Shown here piece by piece: positions 60,986 through 64,000 of a stretch of 64,000 bases of DNA. Origin of the DNA: DAHVFK01 sp035310985. Lineage in GTDB: Bacteria > Pseudomonadota > Gammaproteobacteria > Burkholderiales > SG8-39. Within the stretch, counting starts at the first letter, position 1. Each line of letters starts with the position of its first letter. The position numbers and the translations under genes are program-made. The stretch lies in contig DATGDH010000029.1 of the NCBI GenBank assembly GCA_035310985.1, positions 67,551 through 131,550 on the forward strand. Reading direction: 5' to 3'. The notes below the pieces were generated by a model. The model did not search any database. It had not been told where the DNA came from and worked only from the letters and a program-made list of their open reading frames with translations.

Positions 60986-61794
60986 GCTCCGGGACCGAAG
61001 AGCGGCAATATCTCGACTTGCTCGCGGAGCTGCTGCAGCGCGGCGCGCGCAAGACCGACCGCACGGGCACGGGCACGCTGTCGCTGTTCGGACGGCAGCT
61101 GCGCTTCGCCCTGCACGAGCGCTTTCCCCTGCTCACCACGAAGAAGCTGCACCTCAAGTCGATCATCTACGAGCTGCTGTGGTTCCTGCGCGGCGACACA
61201 AACGTGAAATGGCTGCAAGAGCGCGGCGTCACGATCTGGGACGAGTGGGCCGACGCGCAGGGCGAGCTCGGACCGGTGTATGGCTACCAGTGGCGCCACT
61301 GGCGTACGGCGGACGGACGCGAAATCGATCAGATCGCGCGCGTGGTCGATTCGCTGCGCCGCAATCCGGATTCGCGGCGCCATCTCGTTACCGCGTGGAA
61401 CCCGGGAGACGTCGAGCGCATGGCGCTGCCGCCCTGCCACGCGCTGTTCCAGTTCTACGTCGCCGAAGGCCGCTTGTCGTGCCAGATGTACCAGAGAAGC
61501 GCGGACGTGTTCCTGGGCGTGCCGTTCAACATCGCCTCTTACTCGCTGCTCACCCTCATGATGGCGCAGGTGAGCGGGCTGGCACCGGGCGAGTTCGTGC
61601 TTACGCTGGGCGACGCGCATCTGTATCTCAACCATCTGGAGCAGGCGCGCGAGCAGCTCGCCCGCGCGCCGTACGCCTTCCCGCGCATGCGGCTCGATCC
61701 TTCGGTGCGCGACTTGTTCGCATTCCGCTTCGAGCACTTCACGCTCGAGGACTACGACTCGCACCCCGCGATCAGGGCGCCGATCGCCGTCTAA
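60982..61794 (+). CDS. thyA: Thymidylate synthase
   Basis: 270 aa from ATG 60982. Converts dUMP to dTMP with methylenetetrahydrofolate. All landmarks are present: RTGTGTLSLFGRQLRF, LLWFLRGDTNVKWL, WDEWADAQGELGPVYGYQWRHW, MALPPCHALFQFYV with the nucleophilic Cys, QRSADVFLGVPFNIASY, and DAHLYLNHLEQ. It overlaps the upstream kinase gene by 4 bases, an unusual partner. No dihydrofolate reductase gene follows. Confidence 0.97.
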   Translation: MSSGTEERQYLDLLAELLQRGARKTDRTGTGTLSLFGRQLRFALHERFPLLTTKKLHLKSIIYELLWFLRGDTNVKWLQERGVTIWDEWADAQGELGPVYGYQWRHWRTADGREIDQIARVVDSLRRNPDSRRHLVTAWNPGDVERMALPPCHALFQFYVAEGRLSCQMYQRSADVFLGVPFNIASYSLLTLMMAQVSGLAPGEFVLTLGDAHLYLNHLEQAREQLARAPYAFPRMRLDPSVRDLFAFRFEHFTLEDYDSHPAIRAPIAV

Positions 61795-61804
61795 GGAGAT
61801 CGAG

Positions 61805-62188
61805 ATGAAGGTCGATACGAAACCGCAGTGGGTCTTCAATCTTCAAGACGACGCGCGGGGCATTCTGCGAAAGCTCGGCGAGGGCATCGTCACGCGGATC
61901 TTTCCGGGCGAGCAGGCCATGCTTTCGGTGGTGCGCGTCGCACCGCACTCCACGGGCACCGTGCACAGTCATCCGCAGGAGCAATGGGGCGTGCTGCTCG
62001 AGGGTCGCTGCGTGCGCATCCAGGGCGGCGAGGAGATCGAGATGCGCGCCGGGGATTTCTGGCACACGCCGGGCGGGGTCGCGCACGGCATCCGCACGGG
62101 CGCCGAGGGCGCGCTGGTGCTGGACATATTCAGCCCGCCACGCGAGGAGTACCGCAAGGCGGGCGAGGGATTCGGCGGACCACGCTGA
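61805..62188 (+). CDS. Cupin domain protein
   Basis: 127 aa, one cupin barrel with metal ligands in VHSHPQEQWGVLLEGRC and TPGGVAHGIRTG. The C-terminal tail DIFSPPREEYRKAGEGF is shared by many small cupins of unknown role. Strong ribosome site (TAAGGAGATCG) 10 bases after thyA. Substrate not predictable. Confidence 0.88.
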   Translation: MKVDTKPQWVFNLQDDARGILRKLGEGIVTRIFPGEQAMLSVVRVAPHSTGTVHSHPQEQWGVLLEGRCVRIQGGEEIEMRAGDFWHTPGGVAHGIRTGAEGALVLDIFSPPREEYRKAGEGFGGPR

Positions 62189-62198
62189 GAGCCCGGCG

Positions 62199-62897
62199 AT
62201 GAGCGCTGCGCCGGCGTTGCACCTCGTCGTATTCGACCTCGGCGGCACGCTCATGCACGACACCGCCGACGTCGCAGCCATCTTCAAGGCCGCGCTCGAG
62301 CGCCATGGCCTCCCGGTGAACGAGCGGCAACTCCTCGCGTGGCGGGGCGCCGCGAAGCGCGAAGTGATCGCCCGCCTGGCGGCAGGCGGACGCGCCGAGC
62401 CGCAGCACGTGTACCAGACCTTTCAAGAGCTGCTGATCGGCGCATTCGCGCAGCGAGGCGTACGCGCCATCGACGGCGCCGCGCAGGCGCTCGAGCGCCT
62501 CACGCGCCGCGGCATGCGCATCGCGCTCACCACGGGATTCGACCGCAAGGTCACCGAAGGTCTGCTGGCGCGGCTGCCCTTCACCGAGCGCATCGACGCG
62601 GTGGTATGCGCCGACGAAGTCGCGCTCGGACGCCCGGCACCCTACATGATCTTTCACGCGATGGAACAAACCCGCGTCGAGGATGTGCGCGCGGTAGTCA
62701 ACGTGGGCGACACGGATAACGACCTTCTCGCCGGTCTGCACGCGGGCGTGGCGGCGAACCTCGGCGTGCTGAGCGGAGCGCATGATCGCGCGCGCCTGGA
62801 AAAGCTGCCGCACAGCGCATTGCTCCGCAGCGCGGCCGAAGTGCCGGACTGGCTCGAGCGATTTCCGGCCGCAGAAAAAAAGAAGGCCCGCCGATAG
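62199..62897 (+). CDS. Phosphonatase-like HAD family hydrolase
   Basis: 232 aa. Motif I is VVFDLGGTLMHD: the second Asp of ordinary HAD phosphatases is Gly, as in phosphonatase-type members (which have Ala or Gly there). Motif II/III: IALTTGFDRKV; VCADEVALGRPAPYMIFHAM; motif IV VNVGDTDNDLLAGLHAG. This resembles phosphonatase-like hydrolases rather than phosphoglycolate phosphatase, though a link to glycolate metabolism cannot be ruled out. The C-terminal EKKKARR codons are part of a terminator for the opposite strand. Confidence 0.88.
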   Translation: MSAAPALHLVVFDLGGTLMHDTADVAAIFKAALERHGLPVNERQLLAWRGAAKREVIARLAAGGRAEPQHVYQTFQELLIGAFAQRGVRAIDGAAQALERLTRRGMRIALTTGFDRKVTEGLLARLPFTERIDAVVCADEVALGRPAPYMIFHAMEQTRVEDVRAVVNVGDTDNDLLAGLHAGVAANLGVLSGAHDRARLEKLPHSALLRSAAEVPDWLERFPAAEKKKARR

Positions 62898-62913
62898 GGG
62901 GAAGTGGCGGGCC
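62873..62913 (-). terminator. Rho-independent terminator for the small membrane-protein gene
   Basis: On the minus strand GGCCCGCC ... GGCGGGCC form an 8-bp stem with a 13-base loop, followed by TTCTTTTTTT. It overlaps the last codons and stop of the convergent HAD gene. Confidence 0.8.
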
Positions 62914-62983
62914 CAGGGGAGAAGTTATTGCGGGTTGGGTGGTCGGTAATTCCTCCGTTTTCGGGATTGAATCCGGTGCCGGC

Positions 62984-63316
62984 TCAGAAGCGGCTGCCGT
63001 TGGCGATCTGAAACAGGAAGAGCAGCCCAGCGCAGGCGAATGCGTAGAGCACGACGTCCGTGATGCGGTGCTTGTCTCCCGCCGAAGTCCATTCGCGGGC
63101 GACCCATCCGACGGTCGTGACGAACAGCAGCGCAATGATCGCTGCGGCGCCGAGCGACGCGCCAGGGCCGAGGGTACGCGCGAGCCAGCCCTGCGGGGCA
63201 ATGATCTCCAGGATCGAGCCACACACGCCGATCAGCACCAGCGCGAGCAGCCAAAAGCCCGCCACCGTCTGCAGAAGTACGTTCGTGTCCTTGAACTGTC
63301 TCAGGTCTTGCAGCAT
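62984..63316 (-). CDS. Small membrane protein, three TM segments, function unknown
   Basis: 110 aa from ATG 63316 behind GGAGGAGGAACC. Hydrophobic segments at about residues 15-40, 52-72 and 85-103, with a short charged loop (REWTSAGDKHRITD) between the second and third. I recognise no family. It stands alone, divergent from the luciferase-like gene, with a good terminator after it. Composition and ribosome site make it a real gene. Confidence 0.78.
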   Translation of the reverse strand: MLQDLRQFKDTNVLLQTVAGFWLLALVLIGVCGSILEIIAPQGWLARTLGPGASLGAAAIIALLFVTTVGWVAREWTSAGDKHRITDVVLYAFACAGLLFLFQIANGSRF

Positions 63317-63560
63317 CGGTTCCTCCTCCGCTTTCTGTGACGATCGCTCACGCTTTCTGCAATCGGCGTGCCAAGTAAGAAATTGATCTACAGGACAAGA
63401 GCTTGCAGACCCGCCGTAAACAAATTGGCAGGCCTGATCGGGGCTCGAAACGTCTGGCTGCGGCGACGACGGAAGTCACACTCGCGCGATGTGCCTGATG
63501 GCGCGCGGCTTTTGCTGTCGCTGAACGGCGACGGTTTCGACGCAGGCTAACATCAGCCCC

Positions 63561-64000
63561 ATGAGACTCTCCATTCTCGATCAATCGCCTATCATTTCCA
63601 CCCTCGGAGCACGGCGCGCGCTCGAGGAAACACTGGAGCTGGCGCGCCGCGCCGATGCGCTCGGCTACGAGCGCTACTGGCTCGCCGAGCATCACGCGAT
63701 CGGTGCCCTCGGCGACCCCTGTCCCGAGGTGCTGCTTGCGCGCCTGGGCGCCGAGACGCGGCGCATGCGTGTCGGCACCGGCGGCGTGCTGCTGCCGTAC
63801 TACAGCGCCTTCAAGATCGCGGAAGTATTCAGGATGCTCGAGGCGCTCTACCCGGGGCGCATAGACCTGGGCATTGGCCGCGCGCCCGGCGGGGACGCGC
63901 GCACCGCGCAGGCGGTCGGCGGCGGGCGGATGCCCGACGCGCGCGACTTCCCGGAGCAGGTGTGGCAGCTCGTCGGCCACCTGGACGGCACGCTGCCGGA
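63561..64000 (+). CDS. Luciferase-like (LLM class) flavin-dependent oxidoreductase, N-terminal part
   Basis: The gene begins at ATG 63561 and runs off the right edge after 146 codons. The start MRLSILDQSPIISTLGARRALEETLELARRADALGYERYWLAEHHAI (key parts LSILDQSPI and GYERYWLAEHH), then ETRRMRVGTGGVLLPYYSAFKIAEVFRMLEALYPGRIDLGIGRAPGG (VGTGGVLLP, RIDLGIGRAPG), is typical of the short LLM oxidoreductases. They use reduced flavin to oxidise aldehydes, alkanes or similar; the substrate is not known. Confidence 0.93.
   Translation, partial: MRLSILDQSPIISTLGARRALEETLELARRADALGYERYWLAEHHAIGALGDPCPEVLLARLGAETRRMRVGTGGVLLPYYSAFKIAEVFRMLEALYPGRIDLGIGRAPGGDARTAQAVGGGRMPDARDFPEQVWQLVGHLDGTLP

Noticed and set aside
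61805..62897. Reading the cupin and HAD genes as part of a phosphonate or glycolate pathway
   Set aside because: No other pathway genes adjoin them, and the motifs do not fix the substrate, so no pathway was assigned.

Overview
The window looks like chromosomal DNA from a high-GC betaproteobacterium, probably in or near the Burkholderiales. Pointers are the neighbourhood coaBC-dut / radC-rpmB-rpmG, a poly-3-hydroxybutyrate phasin, nrdR-ribD-ribE, purN-DUF3108-rsmB, DarP next to PmbA, a TctD/TctE-type two-component system and a form II (coxSLM) molybdenum hydroxylase operon. Coding density is very high. Many neighbouring genes overlap by 1-4 bases (TGATG, ATGA, GTGA, TTGA). I see no rRNA or tRNA gene, insertion sequence, prophage or CRISPR array. 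The taxonomic call is an inference from gene content.

Layout. 0-4.4 kb: glycolate oxidation on the minus strand (hyi, glcD, glcE, then glcF cut by the window edge), with an unrelated plus-strand membrane/TPR-like gene lying between glcE and glcF. 4.5-7.5 kb: membrane proteins (TauE/SafE type, a small partner, a short PuuD-like protein), a secreted DUF192 protein and a small secreted lysine-rich repeat protein. 7.9-15.3 kb: housekeeping genes icd, cspA, clpS-clpA, dut, coaBC, radC, rpmB and rpmG. 15.4-24.4 kb: fatty-acid desaturase, TerC, rsmB, DUF3108, purN, fumC, pirin, thioredoxin, gluQRS and an EamA exporter. 24.4-32.4 kb: TetR and cytochrome P450, phasin with a clear promoter and operator-like repeat, and hrpA-EI24-CinA-like. 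32.5-37.3 kb: a complete branched-chain-amino-acid-type ABC transporter (livG, livF, livH, livM and binding protein). 37.3-40.7 kb: ribE, ribD, nrdR and glyA.

40.7-54.3 kb is the most distinctive part. A form II CO-dehydrogenase-like molybdenum hydroxylase operon (coxS-coxL-coxM-coxD-[malonyl-CoA decarboxylase]-coxE-coxG-alaX) reads rightward. Leftward genes beside it encode two tandem paralogous response regulators, one histidine kinase, an XdhC-type maturation factor and a MocA-type molybdopterin nucleotidyltransferase, and beyond these lies a cyclase-FHA signalling protein. CoxL carries AYRGAGR, the form II signature, so the physiological substrate is open. The malonyl-CoA decarboxylase gene sits between coxD and coxE with gaps of 6 nt and 1 nt, which is unexpected and is the best lead in the window.

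55-64 kb: a second, degenerate cyclase domain, a DsbA/FrnE-like oxidoreductase, pmbA and darP, DUF3237, mogA (molybdenum cofactor), a pseudo-receiver/Ser-Thr kinase fusion translationally coupled to thyA, a cupin, a phosphonatase-like HAD hydrolase, a small membrane protein and the start of a luciferase-like flavin monooxygenase cut by the right edge. Small-scale signals include two short leader ORFs upstream of and overlapping terC and livG, an inverted repeat in the phasin promoter, and several Rho-independent terminators.
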